Shown: positions 55,056 through 63,998 of the stretch, piece after piece
How the letters are laid out: the number at the start of each line of letters is the position of its first letter
Position numbering within the stretch: position 1 is the stretch's first letter
Assembly: GCA_964458385.1 (NCBI GenBank)
Contig: CAYWIS010000005.1
Span: forward strand, 1 to 64,000
Reading direction: 5' to 3'
DNA from: JAHWKS01 sp964458385
Lineage (GTDB): Bacteria > Planctomycetota > Planctomycetia > Pirellulales > Pirellulaceae
DNA: 64,000 nucleotides
Translations under genes and position numbers: made by a program
The notes under the pieces: generated by a model
The model's database searches: none
The model's input: the letters and a program-made list of their open reading frames with translations, nothing else
Told to the model about the DNA's origin: nothing

Positions 55056-56318
55056 CTACCACATGCCGACAATACCCGCCACGGGCCCATGGTAGACAAC
55101 CTCGCCGCTGTGGTCGATTTCCAGCGGTTGGAAGACGAGCGTATTCGGGCCTCCTGCAGGGGTTGTGACCCGCACGCCTTCGGGAATGATGTTCTCGGCT
55201 GCCAGGGCCAAGCTGTCAAACCAGAGCGCTTGATATCCAAGCCGCACAGCCAAGTTGGGCGTTACAAGGTAATGCATGACGAGTGATAGGTCGCCGCCAA
55301 ACGTAGTTTTCTCTGCGTCGGCGGAATCGGCGAATGCGCCCACGACGGCGGCTCCTTGCGTTTGCTGGTAGCGCAGGCGGTGTTCAATGTCGTTGTGATA
55401 GATCGCTCCCCGGATATCGAAGTCCAACCACATCCGCCGTTCGACGAGAAATCGCGCCCGATATCCCAGTTGTAGGCCGATCATGTCATTTTCGACCTTG
55501 TTGCCTAACAACACGCCCGCGCCGCCGGCGGGAACTGTTGAGGCGGTTTCGTACGTTAGCTCTTCGCCGATAGTGGTATACCGCAGGCCCAACGACACCG
55601 CCGATTCGAGGTTCCGAAATCGCGGAATATCGACAAGCACGTTGGACTCGATGCTGTCGTAACTGGTTTGTAGGCTCAATCGCGCCGAGTTATTGAAGTC
55701 CAACCCGACAATCCCCGCAGGGCCACCATCAAAGTTCAACGCCGGGTCGCCGAAGCGGCTAAACGGTGAGAACAGATTGCCTTCTGTACCTAGATCATTG
55801 GGGGTAAAGTCGCGGGCCGTATCGGTGTCCGCCCAATGCTGGAAACCTTGGAACATCGTCTCCACGCGGTAGATCTCGTTTACGCGTCCGCCAAGAAGCA
55901 ACCGCAGACCGCCCTGGAACTCCATGTCAAGGGTCTGGGTTCCCAGGACAATGGGGCCTTGTTGGTCCAACGCTTGAAATGCGACATCGCGGGCAGTGTC
56001 ACGGAATAGCGGGGCGTAGTCGGCCTGAACGTACAACCACGAGTCTGGCGAACCAGGATACAAATAGCACCGCATATCAAAGCACGGATCGACGTCGTGC
56101 GGTTTATACACACACGGATGCTGTTCGATGATCACCGCGGGCGGGATTGATCCGTCGCCGGTCAGGCTAGGCTCGCCGGGAAGGTATCCTCCCGGCGTCA
56201 TCGTCGCATGAGGATCGCAGTTGCACGGCTCGGCCGCCGCGACGGTTGCCGATAGCCTGAACGCACCGCAGATTAGGAGCAACGCCGTTAGGCGTCCGGC
56301 GAACGAGAAAACACGCAT
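55056..56318 (-). CDS. BBP7-family outer-membrane beta-barrel protein
   Basis: 420 residues. A signal peptide (AGRLTALLLICGAFRLSA) is followed by a Cys-containing N-terminal region (EPCNCDPH) and a barrel-like series of amphipathic strands ending in a strand before the stop. BBP7-type signatures include a YVQADYAPLFRD N-terminal strand, LGTQTLDMEFQGGLRLLLG, LQTSYDSIESNVLVD and LRLGYQALW-like closing strands. These barrels are abundant in Pirellulales and resemble Legionella Lpg1974; their function is unknown. AAGG upstream supports the ATG at 56318. The next gene downstream in order is a paralogue. Confidence 0.87.
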   Translation of the reverse strand: MRVFSFAGRLTALLLICGAFRLSATVAAAEPCNCDPHATMTPGGYLPGEPSLTGDGSIPPAVIIEQHPCVYKPHDVDPCFDMRCYLYPGSPDSWLYVQADYAPLFRDTARDVAFQALDQQGPIVLGTQTLDMEFQGGLRLLLGGRVNEIYRVETMFQGFQHWADTDTARDFTPNDLGTEGNLFSPFSRFGDPALNFDGGPAGIVGLDFNNSARLSLQTSYDSIESNVLVDIPRFRNLESAVSLGLRYTTIGEELTYETASTVPAGGAGVLLGNKVENDMIGLQLGYRARFLVERRMWLDFDIRGAIYHNDIEHRLRYQQTQGAAVVGAFADSADAEKTTFGGDLSLVMHYLVTPNLAVRLGYQALWFDSLALAAENIIPEGVRVTTPAGGPNTLVFQPLEIDHSGEVVYHGPVAGIVGMW

Positions 56319-56460
56319 CGTCGCTACCTTCGTCGCGGGCCATAGAACTGGAAAAAGACGAAAACCTATGCAATTAGGTTCGGCGATTTCCTTCGGAGTC
56401 ATCAGCACGTTCGGAGTTGTCGGCGCCATCCTCGCAATCGATACAAATTAACAATGCAAA

Positions 56461-56520
56461 ACCGCTTCCTCGCAGGGGCGCGCACGTTGCCATCTCGTGC
56501 GGGTCCCAAGAGGAAGCGGT
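56461..56520. repeat. Long-loop inverted repeat between BBP7 genes
   Basis: An 11-bp perfect inverted repeat (56461-56471 with 56510-56520) encloses 38 nt. It lies just beyond the terminator of the upstream BBP7 gene and in front of the second one. It could be a leader structure or a second terminator arm. Confidence 0.45.
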
Positions 56521-56531
56521 GGGCAATGAGA

Positions 56532-56565
56532 AAAGCCGTCTGGCGATTGTTCACCAGACGGCTTT
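56532..56565 (-). terminator. Rho-independent terminator of the upstream BBP7 gene
   Basis: A 12-bp perfect stem (56532-56543 with 56554-56565) and a 10-nt loop. On the minus strand it runs into TTTTC. It starts 10 bp after the stop at 56575. Confidence 0.8.
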
Positions 56566-56574
56566 CCCTTTGAG

Positions 56575-57987
56575 TTACCAAGTGTATTCAAAACCGCCGT
56601 AGAAGCCGTGATAGAACACGCTGCCGTTGTGGTTGACGTGTGCTTCGCGTCCTACAACGCGGAAGTCGGGATTGAAGTTCTCGGGAGCCAAGGCGACCCC
56701 TTCGATCACCAGGAACTGGTAACCCAGGCGAAGTGTCACGCGTTCCGTAGCTTCGATAATCGCCTCGGCGCCCCCTTCACCCACGAACGCTACATCTTGG
56801 TCGCCCGCAAACTCGGAGAAATGTTGGTTCAATGTGGGGTCCGGTGGGCGGACCAGGAAAATGTCGGTCTTGTTTTCGGCGCGAACGCTATACAGACCTG
56901 CCTTGAGGTTGCCTCCGATCTTCAATCCGGGGATGATGCACAGCAGCAAATCGCCACCGATCTGACCGCCAATCAAGTCGTTGGTTGTATTGATCAGGTA
57001 AGACGTTGTGCCAATCACCGGATCGCCTGCCTGGATGAAGTACAGGAAGTTTTCATCCAAGGTGAGGTACCTGGCGCCTGCCAACAGCGAACTATGGAAG
57101 CGGCAATTGGGCGAAACCCAACGACGTCGGATATTCAGTTCCCAGTTGTGCAGTTCTGACTCGTAGTTGATCGACTGGAAGTTAGAGTTATTAACTTCGG
57201 GCAGGTTCACAATGTTGATGAGGCCGAAGTTGCTAATGGCCGAAAACAGGTTATTGGTGTCGCTCGTAACGGCCGCGGCGGTATCCCACTCGAGTAAACC
57301 GAAGTAGCCGCCTTCCAGATTGGTTCCGGGGCCGATCAAGTAGGCGCCCATAATTCGCATGCCAGGAGCACCATCGAAATCCAGGTTGTTGGTGCTCAGG
57401 ACGATCGGCCCGTCAATGCCCTCCGAGGCGAAGTTTACCTCGCGCGACACATCTTCACGAACCAAGTACATGGCTTCGGCCTGAATGTCCCACCACCGTG
57501 GGTTGCAGCAGCCGGCGGTGCCCTGCGGGCCGTGCTTGCTCCAGATCCCTTGGCCGTCATTGCAGCCAATGCCATATGGAGTGGTTACGCCGAGTTGTCC
57601 CAAACCGCCAAAACCTGCGCCTCCTAGCACTCCACAACTGCCGCACTGACCACAGCCATGGCAGCCTTGGAGTAATCCCTGGGCGGGCCCTCCGCCGCAT
57701 GCCTGACAGCCAGCTCCGCCGCAACCCGGGCAGCCCTGGAAACCTGCTTGCATGACGTACGGGTCATACGCGGCCATTGGGGCGTTATAGCCCGCTGTCA
57801 TGCCGGGATGCCCGTAGGGTCCACCCACCGGTGGTGGAGCGCCATACGGCGGATAATAGGCCTGTTGAACGGGATAACCAGCGGCGACGGGGTAGTACGG
57901 CGAGGGCGCCATTTGAGCGTTGGTGTGCGCTATCGCCAGGAGCATCCCGGCCAACGGCGCTACAATCCAGGCAAGGCTCCGCTTCAT
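56575..57987 (-). CDS. BBP7-family outer-membrane beta-barrel protein with Gly/Cys-rich N-terminus
   Basis: 470 residues, paralogous to the gene at 55056-56318. A signal peptide (LAWIVAPLAGMLLAIAHTNA) is followed by ~100 residues rich in Pro, Tyr, Gly and Cys, including clustered Cys-x-x-Cys steps (GCPGCGG, GCHGCGQCGSCG). The barrel region has DIQAEAMYLVRED, APGMRIMGAYLIG, LNIRRRWVSPNCRFHSS and LRLGYQFLVIEG. The Cys cluster may form disulfides or bind metal outside the barrel; this is inference. It has a terminator at its 3' end and its own 5' region. Confidence 0.87.
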   Translation of the reverse strand: MKRSLAWIVAPLAGMLLAIAHTNAQMAPSPYYPVAAGYPVQQAYYPPYGAPPPVGGPYGHPGMTAGYNAPMAAYDPYVMQAGFQGCPGCGGAGCQACGGGPAQGLLQGCHGCGQCGSCGVLGGAGFGGLGQLGVTTPYGIGCNDGQGIWSKHGPQGTAGCCNPRWWDIQAEAMYLVREDVSREVNFASEGIDGPIVLSTNNLDFDGAPGMRIMGAYLIGPGTNLEGGYFGLLEWDTAAAVTSDTNNLFSAISNFGLINIVNLPEVNNSNFQSINYESELHNWELNIRRRWVSPNCRFHSSLLAGARYLTLDENFLYFIQAGDPVIGTTSYLINTTNDLIGGQIGGDLLLCIIPGLKIGGNLKAGLYSVRAENKTDIFLVRPPDPTLNQHFSEFAGDQDVAFVGEGGAEAIIEATERVTLRLGYQFLVIEGVALAPENFNPDFRVVGREAHVNHNGSVFYHGFYGGFEYTW

Positions 57988-58492
57988 CAGTTTGCCTCCG
58001 ACACGGAATCATTCGTGCGACTCAGCCTGTCCCGGGTCCGCCCAAGCAATGGCGACCTGCGGGCCGGCGGCCACGTCTGGTGCGTTCCATAGAGCGCGAA
58101 CCGCCGCGCAATACAATGTCACGCTACAACCGATCGGCCCGGCAGAACGGGAATAATCAGAAGTTTCCTATTTGGCGGCAGAAATTTCCCCGTATCACCA
58201 CTTGTCGCAAATTTCCCATTTTGAACGGCGCGGTGTGCGGCGGGTGGCGTGTGGGGCGCTTGAAGTAAGCCAGTTGAGCCGAGGTGAAGGTTTGCAGGCA
58301 CACAGCTATATGGGAACTTCAACTGCCGTCAGAGGTTAAAGCAATTGGGGAAAAAGAAGGTTTGGCCGCTGCTTCTACTTGGGAGACACGGTGAAGCACG
58401 CTTCTACCCTGCCTTTTTTTCCAAAGTGCGTTATCATTACCTCCTTTACGACCGATTTTTGTCGCATTCCCGTATTTCGGACGTTGATGATT
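57988..58492. other. Divergent intergenic region with AAATTTCCC repeats
   Basis: 505 bp between a BBP7 gene and the glucose dehydrogenase. AAATTTCCC occurs at 58182-58190 and 58209-58217, 27 bp apart, with a related AAGTTTCCT at 58161-58169. It may be a regulatory repeat for one of the flanking genes. Frames through the region have no coding character. Confidence 0.4.
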
Positions 58493-59596
58493 ATGAAGGC
58501 GGTTGCGGTTTATCCCGGCAAAAAGAACAGCGTTCATCTCGAGGACATTCCCAAGCCCACGGTCAATGATGTGCCCGGCGGGCGTGGCGTGCTGGTGCGA
58601 GTGCTCAAAGTAGGCGTTGACGCCACGGATAAGGAAATCAATGAAGCACTTTACGGTAATGCTCCCCCCGGCTTCGATTATTTGGTGCTTGGGCACGAGT
58701 CGTTCGGAATTGTTGAGGAAGTGGGAGAAAACGTCCAACGGGTGAAGCCGGGCGATTACGTAACCGCTACTGTGCGTCGCCCGGGCGGATCGATCTACGA
58801 TCGGATCGGAACCTACGACATGACGAGCGAGGAAACGTACTACGAGCGGGGGATCAACCTGCTCCACGGGTTCCTCACCGAATATTACGTGGATGATGAG
58901 GAGTACATTGTCAAAGTACCTCCTGGGCTCAAACATTTGCACGTTCTTATGGAGCCCATGAGCTGCGCTGCTAAGGCGGTTCAGCAGGCGTACGAGGTTC
59001 AGCGGCGTATGAAAGTCTGGCGGCCGGAGGTCGCATTTGTCTTAGGCGCCGGCCAGATTGGCCTATTAACCACGCTCATTTTGAAGCTGCGTGGATTGAA
59101 GGTGTACACCGTTGCACGCAGCAAGCCGCCCTCGCTGAAGTCCGAAATTGTCAACGGCCTGGAGGCGACCTACGTCAGCACCGCTGAAACGCCGCTGGAG
59201 GAGTTGGCTCGCCAGGTCGGGAAAGCTGATTTAATTGTCGACGCTACGGGTAGCAGCCAGATCGCCTTTGACGCCATGAAAGCGTTAGGGCATAACGGCG
59301 TATTGGTATGGACAAGCATTACTGGTGGCGACCGTCGCGTTGACGTGCCATCCGACAAGATCAATCTCGATTGGGTCTTGGGGAACAAGCTCCTGCTTGG
59401 GTCGGTCAACGCTAACCGTGAGCACTTTGAATCAGGAATCAAAGACCTAGCCTTGGGCGAGGTGATGTATCCGAGCGTAATTCAGAAGATCCTGACCAAC
59501 CCGGTTAATGGGCTCGATTCTTATGAGCAAATGATGAAGCTGCTTGTGGAAGACAGCTCGGCGCTCAAAGTCTTCGTTAACGTGGCGGAAGAGTAG
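58493..59596 (+). CDS. Archaeal-type glucose 1-dehydrogenase (MDR family)
   Basis: 367 residues. A medium-chain dehydrogenase whose best-looking match is the archaeal glucose dehydrogenase group (Glc_DH). Segments are VGVDATDKEINEALYG, LVLGHESFGIVEEVG with the metal His-Glu, the FVLGAGQIGLLTTLI nucleotide-binding loop, and GSVNANREHFESGI. In the first motif the usual Cys zinc ligand is Asp (GVDATD), as in halophilic archaeal enzymes. The product is gluconolactone. The ATG at 58493 is preferred; 58487 and the longer frame are possible. No Entner-Doudoroff gene is adjacent. Confidence 0.83.
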   Translation: MKAVAVYPGKKNSVHLEDIPKPTVNDVPGGRGVLVRVLKVGVDATDKEINEALYGNAPPGFDYLVLGHESFGIVEEVGENVQRVKPGDYVTATVRRPGGSIYDRIGTYDMTSEETYYERGINLLHGFLTEYYVDDEEYIVKVPPGLKHLHVLMEPMSCAAKAVQQAYEVQRRMKVWRPEVAFVLGAGQIGLLTTLILKLRGLKVYTVARSKPPSLKSEIVNGLEATYVSTAETPLEELARQVGKADLIVDATGSSQIAFDAMKALGHNGVLVWTSITGGDRRVDVPSDKINLDWVLGNKLLLGSVNANREHFESGIKDLALGEVMYPSVIQKILTNPVNGLDSYEQMMKLLVEDSSALKVFVNVAEE

Positions 59597-59620
59597 ACGC
59601 CCGGACATTCGCTTTGCGAA

Positions 59621-59657
59621 AAGGCGCCGCGGTCTAGAAAGTCGACCGCTGCGCCTT
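59621..59657. terminator. Inverted repeat between convergent genes
   Basis: A 13-bp stem with one mismatch (59621-59634 with 59644-59657) and a 9-nt loop, between the convergent dehydrogenase and export genes. There is no T tract, so it may act in both directions or simply be an RNA hairpin. Confidence 0.4.
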
Positions 59658-59750
59658 GCGACGAGCTGGATTACGTAGAGATAGTCCGGGAAAAGCGCCT
59701 GTCCCGATTCAAGTGATCCTGCCCCTTGGGCAGCTATTCGGTCACTTTGC

Positions 59751-61028
59751 TTATAGCGTTGAGGCTTGAAAAGCGTAACTGGCGTTAAAGGGTAGCACTC
59801 CGTAAATCCCGCGTGTGAACACGAGATTTACGAAATCATCCATTTGCAGAATGGGATGTTTGGGGATCACCACCAGGTCGGAGTCACGCAGCCAAATTTC
59901 GTCGGCGGGGATTGGCCGTTTGCCGTACAGGGCGCCCCGCACGTCGAGCTTGGTTGCAATTAATCGCCAATCGTCGGCCCGACGGAAGACCACGACTTCT
60001 CGCAAATTGGCGCCCACATTCCAGCCGCCGGCCATGGCGATCGCTTGCATCAGCGTGGTTGGCCCTTCCAGAGCAAAACGTCCTGGTTGACGTACTTCGC
60101 CAACAACAAAAATCTGGCGCGGCGCCCGTTGTACGAGGATTGGGGTCACTTCTATGCCTTGGACAATCGCCGCATAACGTGCGTCGATTTCGCATTTCAA
60201 CTCATCCAACGTCAGACCAACGGCCGGCACGGATCCGAGGGCGACAAGTTGCACCGTTCCATCGGGCGAAACACGGCCTTGTAGGCTCTGGCCGCCTACC
60301 CCCGCTCGGCGGTCAATCGCGGCGCGCAAGTCTTCCAGACGCGTGTTAACTCGCAGGGGAGTGACGGTAATCGAGGGGACGCGGTAGTACTTTTTGTACC
60401 GCTCTTCCAAATCTTGCGTAAGTTCCGCGATTGTGCGACGCGCGGCTTGGACTTGCCCTAGCAAACGCAAGGTGATTGACCCATCGGGTTGAATCACCAA
60501 TTCTTCTCGATCAATGTTCTTGTCCGTAAGCGACTCGACCCGTATCGAATCACCGACGTTAAGTTCGTAAGGGGAAGGTGTTTGCTCGCGAGTTAAGCGG
60601 TACACAAAGTCGAGTTGATCGTCGACTCGCAATCGGTACTCGGGAGTATGAGCTGAACGATGAGGCCCAATGTATTCGCCTTGAGCAAACACCTGCCAGG
60701 GAATCGGACCTACTTTGGCCCAGGTCGGTTCTCCGCAACCGCCCGCCAGGCAATCGACCCCTGAGATTTGTGGATCACACGCGTTGCCACCAGTCAGCAC
60801 ATACACCTGACATACGGCGATTTCCGGAGGTTCTTGCGACGCGCCGTTGAGATGTGGAGCCCTCGCCGACGGATCCTCGCGATTCACCTGCAAGCCAGCA
60901 TTCGAACAATCATTTTGCCGCCACGCTGCAGTAACGATTCCGCCAGCGACGGCCATAGCGCAGGCAACGCCTGCCAACATTGTTCGCAGTTGTGCCGTTT
61001 GCCCGATTTTCGACCATCCTAGCGCCAT
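59751..61028 (-). CDS. Wza-like polysaccharide export protein
   Basis: 425 residues with an N-terminal membrane or signal segment (MLAGVACAMAVAGGIVTAAW). Two Poly_export-type units are seen: ELNVGDSIRVESLTDKNID...LGQV near residues 155-215, and VSPDGTVQLVALGSVPAVGLTLDEL with VEVTPIL-like strands near 250-300. An SLBB-type domain follows (IFVVGEVRQPGRFALEGP, MQAIAMAGGW). It would form or gate an outer-membrane polysaccharide export channel. No glycosyltransferase or tyrosine kinase gene is adjacent. An upstream TPR gene on the same strand is 87 bp away, probably co-transcribed. Confidence 0.88.
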   Translation of the reverse strand: MALGWSKIGQTAQLRTMLAGVACAMAVAGGIVTAAWRQNDCSNAGLQVNREDPSARAPHLNGASQEPPEIAVCQVYVLTGGNACDPQISGVDCLAGGCGEPTWAKVGPIPWQVFAQGEYIGPHRSAHTPEYRLRVDDQLDFVYRLTREQTPSPYELNVGDSIRVESLTDKNIDREELVIQPDGSITLRLLGQVQAARRTIAELTQDLEERYKKYYRVPSITVTPLRVNTRLEDLRAAIDRRAGVGGQSLQGRVSPDGTVQLVALGSVPAVGLTLDELKCEIDARYAAIVQGIEVTPILVQRAPRQIFVVGEVRQPGRFALEGPTTLMQAIAMAGGWNVGANLREVVVFRRADDWRLIATKLDVRGALYGKRPIPADEIWLRDSDLVVIPKHPILQMDDFVNLVFTRGIYGVLPFNASYAFQASTL

Positions 61029-61115
61029 GGATTCCGACTCCGTTACGATGCGATTCCCTGCTCGTCGTGATAGCTCGCTTCTATCCGGCCGGTTGCACCA
61101 AATTGTTTCTTGGAC

Positions 61116-62591
61116 CTAGAACCATGTCCAAGGCTTCCACCATTCATAATCGCTTACCTTCGCCGACCGCGAGGGCGGAGCCGCCGGCCGAGTTGGGGAG
61201 TGCGTTTCTCCTGTCATGGCGAATTCGTTGGGCGTAACCCAATGGACCATGGGACCTCCGACCGACGTAACGTGCCGACCCGATTTTTGCGTCAAGGCCA
61301 CAAGCTCATTGCGTGCTAACGCCGCCAAATCCCTTTCACCAAGCCGTTCGTGAACGACGGCAAGGTTGTGCCACGTTTGCGGAAGCGGATATGTGCGGAT
61401 GCTTTGCAGGAAAACTCGCTTCGCATCTTCCCATTGCTCATGTGCAGCGAACAACACGCCTAGCTCATTCGCCGCTAAGTGGTTTTGGGGGTCAATGGCC
61501 AACGCCGCTTGGTAGTAGACCATGGCGCGCGCTGCATCATGAGGCCCTGCTGTAGGCGATTGCAGTTTTCCCAACCCGTAAAGGGCTAATGAGGCGGCCC
61601 GGCTGTCTTTGACAGCGTTGACGAACTGCTCCTGGGCGAAAGCATAGTACTGCTGCATCGCTGCGATGGCGGTCATCGATTCCAGTTTGGCGTGTTTCAA
61701 AACGGGCGTGCGGTGGCTGATGACCACGTTCTCTAAATGGAGACCGGCCTCAATATTGGCCAATCGCGGTTTGAAGTCTTCAGCTTCTTCTAATGCTCGT
61801 AACGCCGCCGCAAGGCTTTCGGTATGGCGTTTATCGCCGCTTACGGTGTCTCTCCCCTCAGCAATGCTGCGGAGCGCAATCAACATCTCGTTGCGTGCGG
61901 TGAATAGCGCGCCGCGTTCGGCCAACGTAAACGCGCCTTGTACGGCGGCTGTGACGCGGCCTTCGATAATCGTCAACGAACGGTCGTAATTGGTGGGTGA
62001 TTGCAATGCGCCCGCGACTGCATTTGGGGGCAACGGAACATTCGTCGCCGATGTCGATCCCACCAGAACGGACCTGGGCGACGGAGCGGCGACTTGACCG
62101 TTCCAAGCTGTCTCGGGCGAGTCATCCGTAGGGGGATTCCAGGTCGATGTCGGGTCCGGTATTGTCCAAGATTGGAAATCTGGCTCTCCAACAGGAAAAT
62201 TGTTGCTCGTCGCCGACGCGTCTACGCCATCTGCGCTAGGAATGGTTCGCGGCGCCGTACTGTTCATCGAGGGTGGTTGCGGCGGCTCGATGGCCGGCAA
62301 TCGCGCTAATTGTGGCCCTTCGATCGCGCTCCATTGCACTGTTTGCGGCGGACACGTGTCCCACGCAGTGTCGTTCGACAAGACGGGAGGATGAGACGCC
62401 AATTGTTGCGCCACTGGCCGTACATTAGGCGGCACGTCCAACAATCGCGGCGGTTGATTCGTCAAGTCTTGGTTCGGCGAGAGTGCGGGGGAGTGTGGAG
62501 AGGGCTCCCCAAGTTCGATCAACGATCCGGCGGCCAATAATGCGCCGGTCACCGCGACCATCAGGAGTGTAGCACGACGAGGGCGATCCAT
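61116..62591 (-). CDS. Membrane-anchored TPR protein linked to polysaccharide export
   Basis: 491 residues. One N-terminal membrane segment (TLLMVAVTGALLAAGSLIEL) is followed by ~180 residues of Pro/Ser-rich disordered sequence. A helical region starts at ~230, and TPR-like helices lie in the C-terminal half, the clearest being AALAIDPQNHLAANELGVLFA and LPQTWHNLAVVHERLGERDLAAL. The ATG at 62591 begins right before the membrane segment; the longer frame adds 67 residues without homology. It precedes the Wza-like gene, and planctomycetes often have this TPR and export pairing. Function: probable scaffold in envelope polysaccharide assembly (inference). Confidence 0.75.
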   Translation of the reverse strand: MDRPRRATLLMVAVTGALLAAGSLIELGEPSPHSPALSPNQDLTNQPPRLLDVPPNVRPVAQQLASHPPVLSNDTAWDTCPPQTVQWSAIEGPQLARLPAIEPPQPPSMNSTAPRTIPSADGVDASATSNNFPVGEPDFQSWTIPDPTSTWNPPTDDSPETAWNGQVAAPSPRSVLVGSTSATNVPLPPNAVAGALQSPTNYDRSLTIIEGRVTAAVQGAFTLAERGALFTARNEMLIALRSIAEGRDTVSGDKRHTESLAAALRALEEAEDFKPRLANIEAGLHLENVVISHRTPVLKHAKLESMTAIAAMQQYYAFAQEQFVNAVKDSRAASLALYGLGKLQSPTAGPHDAARAMVYYQAALAIDPQNHLAANELGVLFAAHEQWEDAKRVFLQSIRTYPLPQTWHNLAVVHERLGERDLAALARNELVALTQKSGRHVTSVGGPMVHWVTPNEFAMTGETHSPTRPAAPPSRSAKVSDYEWWKPWTWF

Positions 62592-62927
62592 CGGTTCTTC
62601 CGTGTCAGCGGGGACATCCCTGCGGCGCGTGGTCGGCCGAAATGCACCGCCACGTGATACGCTAAAAAAATCGGCCGTTGCCAAACGAGCGCTAATGGAA
62701 ACCCGGCCATTTGAAGGGGCGCCGATGATTTGCCCAGCGGACAGTCGGCAAAGCTGCCATCTGCGGAACGGCGCCATAACGATTGTTGGCACGAACCGTC
62801 GAGACGGCGCAGCCAGAATAATCCGTGCCGACGTTTTTCCTAGCGCGACGCGCTAGGACAGGAAGTTGCGCATGATCGCGCTCTTTGGACGCAGTCGCCA
62901 AGCGTGACATCGCCCTTTCGACGGATG
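62592..62927. other. Intergenic region between the TPR and UbiD genes
   Basis: 336 bp. It contains a perfect 8-bp inverted repeat with a 3-nt loop (62839-62846 with 62850-62857) about 80 bp after the UbiD stop. On the minus strand it is followed by As, not Ts, so it is not a classic terminator. The upstream extension of the TPR frame covers part of the region but lacks coding signals. Confidence 0.4.
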
Positions 62928-63998
62928 CTATAGGTATTTTGCCAGCGGTCCGCCGCGGGCGGCGCGGGCGTCAACTTTGCGCGCGGTGCCGGGGTCAACG
63001 ACTAACGGGGGCGCATGATGTGGTTTTGTCCGCGCGTCGATGACCAAGGGGCCATCGCATCCCCAGTGTTTCTGCTGAATGAAGGCCCCAACTCCGTGAA
63101 TATCAGCCGCCGGGTTGCTACGTGTGAATGTGACCCACAAAAAGTTATTCAACGATTTGGCCACAAACTCAGCGTCGTCTACAAGCACGATCAACGGAAA
63201 GGAACGCAATGGCGAGTTGGCGCCTACCGCTGCGCAGAATCGTTCGACGGTACCTTCACCGCCGGCGTCCGTAAATGGCGGACCTTGGATGGCTAATACC
63301 CCGGGTAGGCAAACGCAAGGCCGGCCGAAACCCTCGGGCAAGGTAACGTGGGAGGGGACTGTGGTAGGCAACGTACGCACTATCGGCCCTGCTGCAGCAA
63401 TGACAACTTTCGACCCCTCGTTCAGCCGGCCGCCGGAATAATCGAGCGTATCGATCGTCGTGCATGTCTGGAAATGCACATCGCGTCGCCAATCGCACCG
63501 CTGCAACAGATGGGTGAAAAAGCCGGGAATGTCCTCAATGTTCAACTCCGGATCATCATCGCTAGCGACAATCAGCAAATACTTGGCGAGGGACATCTGG
63601 CCTTGCCCAAGAATCGCGTTGGCTTGCGTCAGCAGTTCTTGCGGACGTCGTAGGGGGTAGAAAGGGGTGTAACGCTCGCTTCCAATCGCAAGCAATAAGG
63701 GGTGAACACCCGCTGCGTCGACGGCGTGGACCGCGCGCACGCCAGGAAAAACCGTGGGGATAATCGGGCCAGTGATCTCGTGAATCAGCTTGCCGAAGAA
63801 TGTATCTTCTTGCGGTGGGCGGCCAACGACGGTGAACGGCCAGATTGCCCCGTCCCGGTGATAAACTCGTTCCACGCGAAGCACGGGGAAATCGTGGGCG
63901 AGGCTGTAGTAACCCAGATGATCGCCAAATGGCCCCTCGGGCAATAGTTTGCCGGGAATTACGGAGCCGGTGATGCAAAAGTCCGCTTCGGCGTAGAT
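62928..63998 (-). CDS. UbiD-family decarboxylase, N-terminus beyond window edge
   Basis: The frame enters from the right edge, so an unknown N-terminal part is missing; ~356 C-terminal residues are visible. Segments ADFCITGSVIPGK, PEGPFGDHLGYYSL and HEITGPIIPTVFPGV belong to the UbiD fold, with the Glu/Asp motif that holds the prenylated flavin cofactor. In planctomycetes such proteins often act in menaquinone synthesis or aromatic acid decarboxylation; which applies cannot be told here. The interior TTG that starts the detected frame (63944) is not the real start. Confidence 0.88.
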   Translation of the reverse strand: MYAEADFCITGSVIPGKLLPEGPFGDHLGYYSLAHDFPVLRVERVYHRDGAIWPFTVVGRPPQEDTFFGKLIHEITGPIIPTVFPGVRAVHAVDAAGVHPLLLAIGSERYTPFYPLRRPQELLTQANAILGQGQMSLAKYLLIVASDDDPELNIEDIPGFFTHLLQRCDWRRDVHFQTCTTIDTLDYSGGRLNEGSKVVIAAAGPIVRTLPTTVPSHVTLPEGFGRPCVCLPGVLAIQGPPFTDAGGEGTVERFCAAVGANSPLRSFPLIVLVDDAEFVAKSLNNFLWVTFTRSNPAADIHGVGAFIQQKHWGCDGPLVIDARTKPHHAPPLVVDPGTARKVDARAARGGPLAKYL

